This document shows positions 39,987 through 48,088 of a stretch of DNA of 64,000 nucleotides, in pieces; the stretch's first letter is position 1, and each line of letters starts with the position of its first letter. Position numbers and translations under genes: made by a program. A model generated the notes under the pieces. That model saw only the letters and a program-made list of their open reading frames with translations. It was not told the DNA's origin and made no database searches. The DNA is from an uncultured Clostridia bacterium (lineage in GTDB: Bacteria; Bacillota; Clostridia; Oscillospirales; Acutalibacteraceae): contig CAMEBF010000009.1 of NCBI GenBank assembly GCA_945912145.1, positions 1-64,000 on the forward strand. The letters run 5' to 3'.

Positions 39987-40847
39987 TCAGTTTTCCAGAA
40001 GACGCTCGATCTCCTTGCAGTTGTTCAGACCGTCGCGGTAGCCGTTTTCATACAGCTTATCGATGACATCCACGTCCTTAACCAGCGAGAACGCGCCGGG
40101 GATATCCTCCGGCGAGAGCACAAGCGCTCTGCCCTGCCGCTCATAGTCTTTCATGCAGCGGATCATGTAATTATAGATCACATGACGATCTTCGAGAATA
40201 TCGGCAATCGCGGGATAATCGCGCAAAAGCGCAGAACCGATGATATTCACACCCGGCAGTTTTTCACGTTTCTGATCTGCCGGAGAGGACAGCACGACGA
40301 CAAGCTTGTCACAGCCGTCTTCAAAGGCTTTGCGGAACGGGATCGGCTCCGCCAGACCGCCGTCGAAATAATTTTTACCGTCAATCGTGATGGGCTTGCT
40401 GACCATCGGCAGACAGCAGGACGCGCTGATAATATCAAGCAGACGGTCTCTGTCGCCCATCTGCGACTTATCGCAATAGACCGTCCGTCCTGTTTCAGCT
40501 TCCGTGGTGCTCACGACAAATGGCTTTTCACTCGCGTAAAATGTCGAAAAAGCAAACGGATCGGGGCCGTCCTCCGCATAAAAATCGGAACGCACCTTCT
40601 CATAGTTCATATACGCGCCGGTATGCACAAAATTGGAAATGCTCAGATAATCGCTGCTCGTCGCGCTGCTGCGGTATATCCTGATGTTGCGGCCGCGCTC
40701 ACCCGCTATGTACGACAGCAAATTCATGCTGCCGGCGGAGACACCGAGATAATAATCAAACTCGATGCCGTTATCCATAAAATAATCATACAGTCCGGCG
40801 GAATAGGCACATTTCATGCCGCCGCCGACGTCAATGAGTCCAGTCAT
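39987..40847 (-). CDS. Patatin-like phospholipase
   Basis: 286 residues from the ATG at 40847, with GGGAG seven bases upstream. GGGMKCAYSAG is the oxyanion region, LGVSAGS (34-40) the GxSxG nucleophile with S37, and YFDGGLAEP (160-168) the catalytic Asp. It belongs to the RssA-like cytosolic patatins and probably hydrolyses lipids. It shares an operon with the acyltransferase and acyl-CoA synthetase genes. Confidence 0.85.
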   Translation of the reverse strand: MTGLIDVGGGMKCAYSAGLYDYFMDNGIEFDYYLGVSAGSMNLLSYIAGERGRNIRIYRSSATSSDYLSISNFVHTGAYMNYEKVRSDFYAEDGPDPFAFSTFYASEKPFVVSTTEAETGRTVYCDKSQMGDRDRLLDIISASCCLPMVSKPITIDGKNYFDGGLAEPIPFRKAFEDGCDKLVVVLSSPADQKREKLPGVNIIGSALLRDYPAIADILEDRHVIYNYMIRCMKDYERQGRALVLSPEDIPGAFSLVKDVDVIDKLYENGYRDGLNNCKEIERLLEN

Positions 40848-40880
40848 TTTCTTTCTCCCAACAAACAATTGCTCCGTTTA

Positions 40881-42083
40881 TCACAAATACTCTTTTCCGG
40901 TCAGGAACCGCCACGCGGCGACATACTTTGTCGCTGCACGGGGCTTCTGCGTGCGGACGTCAAAATAATGCGCGTCGTCAATCAGGATCAACGCTTCTTT
41001 TGAAGCGAGCTGCGCTTTTCTGATGCCGCCGAACATCATCGGGATTGTTTCCGTTTCCGTCACGATCTCAAAACGGTCGGGATAGAGTTTGAGTGTTGCG
41101 TTTTCGGACAGCACCGTCTTTTCCGCACCGTTTACCTGATAGACGATCTGACCGTCTTCCTCAAAAATCAGCTCTCCCGCCGGAACGGCCAGCACACGTT
41201 CTTTCCACTCCTTGATCTGCCATTTATCCCAATCGCAGACGTTATCAAACACAAGACCGCTGCCCGTATCATGGAAAAAGGCATCGGTGCCGTAGCGAAC
41301 GGTATAGCCGCAAGCATCGCACCGCAGCAGATCGTCATGGCTGTGCAAATCGCCTACCCTGCCGCACTTCGGGCACATAAAGAGCGTCCGTTCCACGTAC
41401 TCCGCAAGTGCTTCGCCGGTATATTCCGCCATCACCTTGCGCTGCTCGTCATAGACATTGACAAAGGTGTCGCGGCGGATCAGATCCGTCACTTCGGAAA
41501 CGGACATGGCGGCGATCTCTTCGGGCGAATACTCTCCGACCACCTTGCAGAAAAGCGGGCCTTTGCGGTTTTTCTTCGACCAACGAGGCGTCCGCAGATA
41601 GCCACCCGTAAAACGGAACGTAATCAGCGCCGCGCCGGACTCCTTGACAAGCTGCCCGGTATGCTCCGAAATAAAGCCTGTCTCTCCGTTGACGCTTGTG
41701 CCGCCCTCTGCGTGAATGCCGACGGGAATCCCGGCCTTGAGATTCGCAAGAATCTCATCGGTCAGAACGGACGACGGGCTTTCGCGGTGTTTGACAATCA
41801 CGCCGCCGAGATTCTTCAGCACCCAGCCGCCGAACTTAGAGCGCATCAGATGATCGCTCGCAACGAAACGGATATAGCGGTTCAGTGCAATCATCTCAAA
41901 ACCCGGATCAAGCGGGTCAGAATGGTTTGCGATCAGTACGAACGTATCGTGCTTGGGCGTATAACGTTCGACCTTTGCGCCGGTCTTCGCCAGCACGGGA
42001 CGGGTCAGCACAGCCAGTGCCGCTTTCATAAAATTCTTATTCCATCGGTAATGTTTGGTTACATCGTTCTTCGTTTCACTCAT
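40881..42083 (-). CDS. PlsC-like acyltransferase with C-terminal zinc ribbon
   Basis: 400 residues. H54-SDPL-D59 is the HX4D motif, and GIHAEGGTS the glycine block of lysophosphatidic acid acyltransferases. After the catalytic ~220 residues, CPKC (237-240) and CDAC (255-258) form a zinc ribbon, followed by a beta-rich domain. This extended form is typical of clostridial homologues. It is coupled to the acyl-CoA synthetase gene by ATGA. Confidence 0.82.
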   Translation of the reverse strand: MSETKNDVTKHYRWNKNFMKAALAVLTRPVLAKTGAKVERYTPKHDTFVLIANHSDPLDPGFEMIALNRYIRFVASDHLMRSKFGGWVLKNLGGVIVKHRESPSSVLTDEILANLKAGIPVGIHAEGGTSVNGETGFISEHTGQLVKESGAALITFRFTGGYLRTPRWSKKNRKGPLFCKVVGEYSPEEIAAMSVSEVTDLIRRDTFVNVYDEQRKVMAEYTGEALAEYVERTLFMCPKCGRVGDLHSHDDLLRCDACGYTVRYGTDAFFHDTGSGLVFDNVCDWDKWQIKEWKERVLAVPAGELIFEEDGQIVYQVNGAEKTVLSENATLKLYPDRFEIVTETETIPMMFGGIRKAQLASKEALILIDDAHYFDVRTQKPRAATKYVAAWRFLTGKEYL

Positions 42084-43774
42084 GCGTTCTCCTCCGCCGC
42101 CGCTTCTTCCTCGAGCACATGGTACGCGACCTTGCCGACCAGCGTTCTGGGCAGCTCCTTGCGGAAGACGATCTGCTTCGGACGCGCATAGACGTCCAGA
42201 TACTCCTTGCAGTAAGCGAGGATTTTCTGTTTCTCCTCTTCCGTCTCCGGCACACCCTCATTCAGGACGATATAGGCTCTGACCTTCTGCATTTTATACG
42301 GGTCTTTGACGCCGATGGCGCAGGAATAATCAATATCCGGATGCTTATCGAGCACCTTTTCGATCTGCGACGGATAGACATTGTAACCGCTCGAAACGAT
42401 CATACGTTTGATACGCTGTCTGAAATAGATGAAGCCCTCTTCGTCCATGCAGCCCATATCGCCCGTAAAGAGCCACGTTGTGCCGTTTTCGTCCTTACGC
42501 ATCGTCTTTTCGTTTTCTTCTTCGGCTTTCATATAGCCAAGCATCAGCGTCGGTCCGGTCAGAATGATTTCGCCGGCTTCTCCGATCGGCAACTCGTTGA
42601 ATGTGCCGGGCTCGACGATCTTATAGATCATGTCGCGCAGTGGCAGACCGATGCTGCCCTCTTTGGCGCGATCGACCGGCGTGACGCAGCTTGCCGTCAC
42701 ACATTCCGTCAGGCCGTAGCCCTCACGGATCTGAACAGACGCATTATGCTCCTTAAAGAATTTGTCCGCGCGCTTTTTTAACTCCGGGCTCAATGAATCG
42801 CCGCCGCTGAACACGCCCACCAGGAAGGACAGATCAGCACCCTCGAAGACGTCAACTTTCAGAAGTGCCTCATAAAGTGTGGGCACGCCGGCAATGAAGT
42901 TGGGTTTCTTTTTCAGAACGGCTTTTGCATAGCTCTCCTTGGTAAACTGCGGAATCAAAATGCACTGCGCGCCGTTTTCAAGAACGGTATGAATGCCGAT
43001 GCCCAGACCGAAACCGTGGAAAATCGGCATAACGGAAAGGAACTTGCAGCCGACTGTCAGATTGCAGCCGGCGATCTCCGCGACCTGCATACCGAGAGCG
43101 TTGAAATTGAAGTCCGACAGGCAGATGCCCTTCGGCGTGCCGCTTGTGCCGCCGGAGTAGAGAATAACCGCCGTTTTGTTTTTATCATATTCAATCGGAG
43201 GGAGCTTGACGCCGCGTCCTGACTTGATAAAATCCGACCAGACGACACCCTGGCCCTTTTCGGGATATTTCAGATTGGCTTTTCCCTGCGTCAGCTTATA
43301 GCCGAGTGCAAGCACGGGCTTTAATTCCTCCTGGATTCTCGCGATAATCAGTTTGACATCACGCTTCGCTTCCTTTGCGGCGTCACGAACCTTGGGATAG
43401 AACTGATCAAGCGTCAGAATCATCTTGCTTTCGGAATAATCAAGATAGAATGTAATATTCTTCTGAGAAGAGAGCGGATGCACCATGTTGGCGATCGCGC
43501 CGATACGGTTGAGCGCATACAGGCAGATGACAGCCTGCGGTGTATTCGGCATACAGATCGTCACAACGTCGTTTTTGCGGATGCCAGCCTGATAAAACGC
43601 GCCTGCCGCCATTTCCATTTTCTGGATCATGGTGCTGAACGATGTGATCTTGCCCATAAAGTCAAACGCCGGTGCAGTCGGAAAGCGTTCCGCGGCTTGT
43701 TTCAGCGCACCGAACATCGTCGTTTCGGGATATGGGTGACTGACGGGCGTCATATCTAATTGCTGCTTTTTCAT
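42080..43774 (-). CDS. AMP-dependent acyl-CoA synthetase/ligase
   Basis: 564 residues of the ANL superfamily. The P-loop YSGGTSGTPKG is at 206-216. GYGLTECVTA, LFTGDMGCMDEEGF and SGYNVYPSQIEKVL are the later core motifs. The final catalytic Lys lies in ARPKQIVFRKELPRTLVGKV. It probably activates a fatty acid for the acyltransferase encoded next to it. It is the first gene of the three-gene lipid operon. Confidence 0.88.
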   Translation of the reverse strand: MKKQQLDMTPVSHPYPETTMFGALKQAAERFPTAPAFDFMGKITSFSTMIQKMEMAAGAFYQAGIRKNDVVTICMPNTPQAVICLYALNRIGAIANMVHPLSSQKNITFYLDYSESKMILTLDQFYPKVRDAAKEAKRDVKLIIARIQEELKPVLALGYKLTQGKANLKYPEKGQGVVWSDFIKSGRGVKLPPIEYDKNKTAVILYSGGTSGTPKGICLSDFNFNALGMQVAEIAGCNLTVGCKFLSVMPIFHGFGLGIGIHTVLENGAQCILIPQFTKESYAKAVLKKKPNFIAGVPTLYEALLKVDVFEGADLSFLVGVFSGGDSLSPELKKRADKFFKEHNASVQIREGYGLTECVTASCVTPVDRAKEGSIGLPLRDMIYKIVEPGTFNELPIGEAGEIILTGPTLMLGYMKAEEENEKTMRKDENGTTWLFTGDMGCMDEEGFIYFRQRIKRMIVSSGYNVYPSQIEKVLDKHPDIDYSCAIGVKDPYKMQKVRAYIVLNEGVPETEEEKQKILAYCKEYLDVYARPKQIVFRKELPRTLVGKVAYHVLEEEAAAEENA

Positions 43775-43920
43775 AAGTTCCTCCGTATACGGTTTATTTT
43801 ACTTTATGACATTCTCGATAATTCTATTGCTAAATTATAAACCATACATTAATTTTTTGCAAGAATTGTGCGAACATTTTTATAAATTCTTAGAAAACTT
43901 GCCGATTTCTGCAAGAAAAA

Positions 43921-43941
43921 GTCACGGTTTTTCGCCGTGAC
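43921..43941 (-). terminator. Terminator of the minus-strand toxin transcript
   Basis: GTCACGG-TTTTTCG-CCGTGAC; on the minus strand it is followed by TTTTTC. It sets the 3' end of the predicted toxin mRNA. The stretch 43775-43920 shows only AT-rich leader sequence of the acyl-CoA synthetase gene. Confidence 0.75.
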
Positions 43942-43943
43942 GG

Positions 43944-43972
43944 TTGACAAAACGATTCGGATGAGGTATACT
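43944..43972 (+). promoter_or_regulatory. Antisense RNA promoter
   Basis: TTGACA (43944-43949), 17-bp spacer, TATACT (43967-43972). This is one of the best promoters in the window. No ORF follows on this strand. Confidence 0.8.
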
Positions 43973-43978
43973 GTAATC

Positions 43979-44067
43979 AAGAGGTAACCGTTTTTGCGGT
44001 TAGCGAATCAGTTGTAAAATATGATTAAACAACCGTCACTTTGCCGAGTGGCGGTTGTTGCTTTTTG
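43979..44067 (+). ncRNA. Candidate type I antitoxin RNA
   Basis: The RNA would start near 43979 and contain the hairpin TAACCG-TTTTTG-CGGTTA (43985-44002). It would end at a 13-bp hairpin AACAACCG-T-CACT/AGTG-G-CGGTTGTT (44028-44059) followed by CTTTTT. The one non-Watson-Crick position is a U-G pair on this strand but an A-C mismatch on the other, so the structure favours plus-strand RNA. It is complementary to the 3' part of the small ORF. Confidence 0.65.
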
Positions 44068-44131
44068 CCTTAGCTTTTATGGTTAAAGTAAATGTAAATT
44101 TACCGACATGAAAAGTTAAAGTAATCGGCAT
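44036..44131 (-). CDS. Candidate type I toxin peptide
   Basis: 31 residues, starting MPITLTFHVGKFTFTLTIK and ending NNRHSAK: an alternating hydrophobic stretch with a basic tail. The ribosome site AAAGGAGGTGAT is ideal but sits in a CCTCC-GAAA-GGAGG hairpin (44140-44153). A consensus promoter (44196-44224) lies 60 bp upstream, and an antisense RNA covers the 3' end. This is the layout of type I toxin-antitoxin loci; toxicity is inferred. Confidence 0.6.
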   Translation of the reverse strand: MPITLTFHVGKFTFTLTIKAKAKSNNRHSAK

Positions 44132-44139
44132 AAGTATCA

Positions 44140-44153
44140 CCTCCTTTCGGAGG
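44140..44153 (-). promoter_or_regulatory. Hairpin hiding the toxin ribosome site
   Basis: CCTCC-GAAA-GGAGG, five perfect pairs closed by a GNRA loop. It covers the Shine-Dalgarno sequence of the 31-residue ORF. Confidence 0.65.
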
Positions 44154-44195
44154 GAATACGCCAACCGCCTGCGGTCGCCTCTTGACTAAGGCTCT

Positions 44196-44224
44196 ATCAT
44201 ACAGAATTCAGAGAAATTTGTCAA
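44196..44224 (-). promoter_or_regulatory. Toxin promoter
   Basis: TTGACA (44219-44224), 17-bp spacer, TATGAT (44196-44201) on the minus strand. The leader contains a further hairpin ACCGC-CT-GCGGT (44164-44175). Confidence 0.75.
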
Positions 44225-44254
44225 TATTTTTCTGTGAGAAAAGAGAACCAACCC

Positions 44255-44944
44255 TCAGAACACATCCCCCATATCACAGGTGTACAGAAATTCGACCGTA
44301 TCGCCGTCGTGCAGTTCACAGGACGAGCTGCCGACCGAGGGAAACTCGCCGTTCACGCGGTAGAGCCAGCCGGATTTGCCGCCGCAGTCCTTTTCGTAAA
44401 GCTGATGAATGCCCTCGACATAATACGTTCCGAAGCCCGCAGAATAGGTATATTCGAGCTGAATCGAATGGTCTGCGCAGACTTTTTTCAAAATGTCAAA
44501 CGCTGTATCGCCTTCTTTGATCTCAACTTCGGAAGCAGGCAGAATCACGCCGTCAGAGGGAACAAAATATTCTTTTCCCTTTTTGAGCTTATCGCGGTTT
44601 TCCAGAATCGACGCGCAGTTGATCGCAATCGTGACGGAATCACTCTTTTTTTCCGTTGCGGCGATCGTGGTGGTGACAGGCTGTTTCGTTGTCGTTTCAA
44701 CCTGCGAAGTCTTCGGTACGGCGATCGTACTCTGCACGGTCGTATTGTCAGCCTTGACCGAACCACCGTCTGTTGTTGTTTCCTCGATTATGGATACTTT
44801 GACTGCCGTGGATTCCTCCGGAACGAAAGAATATTCGTCCGTTGTCTGATCGATCGTTACCTCGTCTGATTCCGTCGCCGTCTGACAGGCGCACAGGCTC
44901 AGCGCGATGAGAACGGACAGTAACAATAAACTGCATTTTTTCAT
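44255..44944 (-). CDS. DUF4430 lipoprotein of the cobalamin-uptake operon
   Basis: 229 residues from the ATG at 44944 (ATGA overlap with the ECF S gene). The lipoprotein signal ends LSLCAC (Cys18 or Cys20). A long Thr/Glu-rich linker follows. Residues ~150-229 are DUF4430 (GDTAFDILKKVC, YSAGFGTYYVEGI, GGKSGWLYRVNGEFP), the fold of the C-terminal domain of transcobalamin/intrinsic factor. It is likely a surface-anchored cobalamin or cobamide binder feeding the ECF transporter. Last gene of the operon. Confidence 0.8.
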   Translation of the reverse strand: MKKCSLLLLSVLIALSLCACQTATESDEVTIDQTTDEYSFVPEESTAVKVSIIEETTTDGGSVKADNTTVQSTIAVPKTSQVETTTKQPVTTTIAATEKKSDSVTIAINCASILENRDKLKKGKEYFVPSDGVILPASEVEIKEGDTAFDILKKVCADHSIQLEYTYSAGFGTYYVEGIHQLYEKDCGGKSGWLYRVNGEFPSVGSSSCELHDGDTVEFLYTCDMGDVF

Positions 44945-45654
44945 GATGATTCCGCCTTTCCGAAAAGTCCGTATTTGACCGTGAGACGCTCGAGTTTTTG
45001 CGTAAACGTCTCGCCGAAGAGCAGGAGCAAAAGAGCCGTCGTGCCGCCGAAAATGAGATTCATGGGAATCCCGGCGGCATATATCGCGAGAATGGAGCCG
45101 AACGACGCATCGGCAGAAAGCATCAGAGCGGAATGGGTATCGACGATCACACCGTAAACAACAGCAGTCAGCAGTCCGCCAGAAAGTCCCAAAACCCAGC
45201 GGTTCCGACGGTATTTTGAGGTATGGAAGAGCAATCCGCAGATAAGTCCCACCATGCCGAGCGCAAACATCTGAAACGGCGTCCACGAGCCCTGACCGAA
45301 AATCATATTGGATAAAAACATTGACAGCGCGCCGACGAGAAAACCGACCTCATAGCCGAAGCTGACCGCCGCGGTGATGACAACGGCGGCGATGGGCTTG
45401 ACCTGCGGCAGCATATAGAATGCGGCGCGGCTCGCTACCGCAATCGCCGTCAAAGCCGCCAAAGCGACGACTTCCCGGACAGGGGATTTCTTTTTTTCAA
45501 AAAGCCGGAAGACCGGCAGCATGGAGAGCAGCAGAATCAACGCCGACGTCAGATAATACCGGCTGCCGTTCGAAAGGAAAAAGCCTGCCGTAAGCAAAAC
45601 GGGAACGCCGACGCAAAGCAGAACGATCATCAGCACGTCAGATTTTGTTGACAC
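44941..45654 (-). CDS. ECF transporter substrate-binding (S) component
   Basis: 237 residues with about six membrane helices and the Ala/Gly-rich RAAFYMLPQVKPIAAVV segment typical of ECF S proteins. It starts at GTG (45654) with GGAGG upstream. Linked to EcfA and EcfT in one operon under a cobalamin riboswitch, it probably imports cobalamin or a precursor. Substrate specificity is inferred from regulation and the DUF4430 neighbours. Confidence 0.8.
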   Translation of the reverse strand: MSTKSDVLMIVLLCVGVPVLLTAGFFLSNGSRYYLTSALILLLSMLPVFRLFEKKKSPVREVVALAALTAIAVASRAAFYMLPQVKPIAAVVITAAVSFGYEVGFLVGALSMFLSNMIFGQGSWTPFQMFALGMVGLICGLLFHTSKYRRNRWVLGLSGGLLTAVVYGVIVDTHSALMLSADASFGSILAIYAAGIPMNLIFGGTTALLLLLFGETFTQKLERLTVKYGLFGKAESS

Positions 45655-47228
45655 AGAGCTGCCACCTCCTCCGCCGTCACGGCGTTTTTAAAAATCCGCT
45701 GCGACATCCGATACGCCGCCGTGGTATAAAAGCGATTGCCGCTGAAAAAGTCACGCGAAGTTTTACTCGATACGATTTTGCCGTCGAAGAGCATCATGCA
45801 GAAGTCCGTATGCTTTGCGCAAAATTCAATGTCATGCGAGACCAGAATCACAGTCTTGCCCTGTTCGCACAGGTTTTTTAGAATCGCCGCGAACTGTTCC
45901 TTGAATGCGCCGTCCATCCCCTTTGTCGGCTCGTCGAGCAGCAGCACATCCGGCGAGAGCAGCAACAGCTTGGCAAGCGCCGCGCGCTGGACTTCGCCGC
46001 CGCTGATGTCAAACGGGTGCGAATCGAGAATATCCTCCGTCTGTGTCAGCGCAACCGCTTCGTCGATATCCGGACGAATCCGCAACAGATCCTCCCGGAC
46101 GGTCTTTTCCGTAAAGACGAGAACGGCGTTCTGCGGCAGAAGAGACAGCTTCAGACCGTTTCGTTTCACCTTGCCGCCGATGGGCTTTACTGTTCCCGCA
46201 AGGAGTTTCAAAAGCGTCGTTTTTCCGGCTCCGTTACCGCCTAAGATCGCCGTGATTTTTCCTTTTTTGAACGCCGCAGAGCAATCCGCAACAATCGGTT
46301 CGCCTTTTTTTTCATACTGAAAATATAAATCACGGACTGAGAGCGCAATTTCTCCTGTTTCGGGTTCTTCGCGTTCAATCGTTGTGATACGGGGATTCGG
46401 GTTCAGCTTTTGCAGCCACCGACGGCCGTCGCGCACCGTCACGGGACAGGGCATATCCGTCCGTCCGACGAGATCATACACGCGCATCGGCGTCGGCAGA
46501 ACGTACTGTATAAAATCGGGACGTTGTAAAGTGCCCCGAAGAAGCTCTTCCGGCGGCGTAAAGGAAAAAATCCGTCCTTGTTCCATCACGGCGATCTTAT
46601 CCGCGACAGGCAGAATTTCCTCGAGCCGATGCTCCGTAAGAATCACGGTCACACCCAACTCTTTGTTGATTTTATTGATGGTTTCCAGAAAGGAGGTCGC
46701 CGCGACGGGATCGAGCTGCGACACCGGCTCGTCTAAGATCAGGACATCGGGGTGCATTGCCATGACGGACGCAAGATTCAAAAGCTGACGCTGACCGCCG
46801 GAAAGCGCGTTCGACGGCTTGCGGAACCAGTCCGAAATGCCGAAATATTCCGCCATTTCCGCCGTCCGCAGACGAATGGTATCGCTGTCAAGCCCTAAGT
46901 TTTCGAGCCCAAACGCCAGTTCGTGCCAGACGGTGTCCGTGACGGTCTGATTGTCGGGATTCTGCGTCACATAGCCGATCGTTTCCGCCTGTTCGCGTTC
47001 GGAAAGGGACGTCAATTCCCTGCCGCCGAAGAGGATTTTGCCGCTTCGTTTTCCGTGCGGTGTCAAAGCCGGCTTCAGGTGGCGCAGAAGCGTCGTTTTG
47101 CCGCAGCCGCTCTTGCCGGCAAGCACAACATATTCTCCCGGTTCGATTTTCAGGGAAATATCGACGAGCGCCGGTTCCTGTCGGCCGGGATAGGAAAAGG
47201 TCAGATTTTTGATTTGCAGCGTTTCCAT
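45630..47228 (-). CDS. ecfA: ECF transporter ATPase, fused EcfA1-EcfA2
   Basis: 532 residues from the ATG at 47228 (GGAGG seven bases upstream). Two complete ABC domains are fused: Walker A GKSGCGKTT and signature LSGGQRQ in the first half, and Walker A GGNGAGKTT and signature ISGGEVQR in the second, each with an LDEP Walker B. The two ATPases energise the S and T components. Overlaps of 25 and 28 bp with its neighbours show tight coupling. Confidence 0.88.
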   Translation of the reverse strand: METLQIKNLTFSYPGRQEPALVDISLKIEPGEYVVLAGKSGCGKTTLLRHLKPALTPHGKRSGKILFGGRELTSLSEREQAETIGYVTQNPDNQTVTDTVWHELAFGLENLGLDSDTIRLRTAEMAEYFGISDWFRKPSNALSGGQRQLLNLASVMAMHPDVLILDEPVSQLDPVAATSFLETINKINKELGVTVILTEHRLEEILPVADKIAVMEQGRIFSFTPPEELLRGTLQRPDFIQYVLPTPMRVYDLVGRTDMPCPVTVRDGRRWLQKLNPNPRITTIEREEPETGEIALSVRDLYFQYEKKGEPIVADCSAAFKKGKITAILGGNGAGKTTLLKLLAGTVKPIGGKVKRNGLKLSLLPQNAVLVFTEKTVREDLLRIRPDIDEAVALTQTEDILDSHPFDISGGEVQRAALAKLLLLSPDVLLLDEPTKGMDGAFKEQFAAILKNLCEQGKTVILVSHDIEFCAKHTDFCMMLFDGKIVSSKTSRDFFSGNRFYTTAAYRMSQRIFKNAVTAEEVAALCQQNLTC

Positions 47229-48088
47229 TTGCAATCCTCCGTAATGTCGAGCATGAGCGGCAGACAGAATAACAAAGCGTAACAGCAGAATACCACGACG
47301 GAAAAGGCCGTGATTTTCTCTATCTGAAAAAAAGGATTATACAGCACATCGGTCACGCCTGTCAAAGTGCCTGTCAGAATCACCGCATCGCAAAGCAGCA
47401 TCAGCGCCGTCAGAAAGCCGTCGAACGCCGAAAAATGATAATCGGCATAATGCGAACGATTCGGAAGACCGTACCCGCGGCATTTCATCGAATCCGCCGT
47501 CTCCACGGAGTTTTCGAGCGCCCATGTGAGAAAAACGGAGAGATTCCTGCCGCCGCTTTGCAGTTTTTCCCGAAGCGTCATCTCCTCATTTCCCGAAAGG
47601 AGACCTTTCTGCGCCGCCGAGATCTCATGCAGTTTTTGCCGGTAGAGCGGAACGAACCGCAAAGACATTGTTAAAAGCAACGCTGTTTTTGGGAGCTTTT
47701 TGCCCAGAACATAAAAGAGCTTGTCCGACGTGACCGTCTGCTGATAGCAGGAAAAGAGCAACAGCACGGCGGCGGCCGCCGTTCCCGTCACAAAACCGTA
47801 GAGAATCGGCTCCAGACAGACGAAATTGCCGTCCGGCAGCGCGAACAACTGCGTCACACCGTAGTGCGCCGTCAGCGCGTTGATGAGCGTCACGACGAGC
47901 ACAAGCGGCAGCAGAAAGCAGAAAAACGACCGCACTGCTTTTTTTACTGAGAGCTTGACAGCATAGGCGAATGCCGAACAAAACGAAATGCACAGCAGAA
48001 CGGGGTGCAAAAACATGACCCCGAACACCACTGTGCTGATATAATACAAAAAATTCACCGCCGGGTGACACCGCGCAAACCGTTTCAT
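47201..48088 (-). CDS. ecfT: ECF transporter transmembrane (T) component
   Basis: 295 residues with several membrane helices (FLYYISTVVFGVMFLHPVLL, FFCFLLPLVLVVTLINAL). LENSVETADSMKCRGYGLPNR is the conserved coupling helix with a variant of the Ala-Arg-Gly motif. It couples ATP hydrolysis to S-component toppling. Its stop overlaps ecfA. Confidence 0.85.
   Translation of the reverse strand: MKRFARCHPAVNFLYYISTVVFGVMFLHPVLLCISFCSAFAYAVKLSVKKAVRSFFCFLLPLVLVVTLINALTAHYGVTQLFALPDGNFVCLEPILYGFVTGTAAAAVLLLFSCYQQTVTSDKLFYVLGKKLPKTALLLTMSLRFVPLYRQKLHEISAAQKGLLSGNEEMTLREKLQSGGRNLSVFLTWALENSVETADSMKCRGYGLPNRSHYADYHFSAFDGFLTALMLLCDAVILTGTLTGVTDVLYNPFFQIEKITAFSVVVFCCYALLFCLPLMLDITEDCKWKRCKSKI

Noticed and set aside
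41271..42191. 306-codon plus-strand frame opposite the PlsC-like gene
   Set aside because: Antisense shadow; the minus-strand frame carries HX4D and zinc-ribbon motifs.
44945..45286. N-terminal extension of the DUF4430 lipoprotein frame
   Set aside because: The first 114 codons overlap the ECF S gene in another frame; the true start at 44944 has a signal peptide and ATGA coupling.
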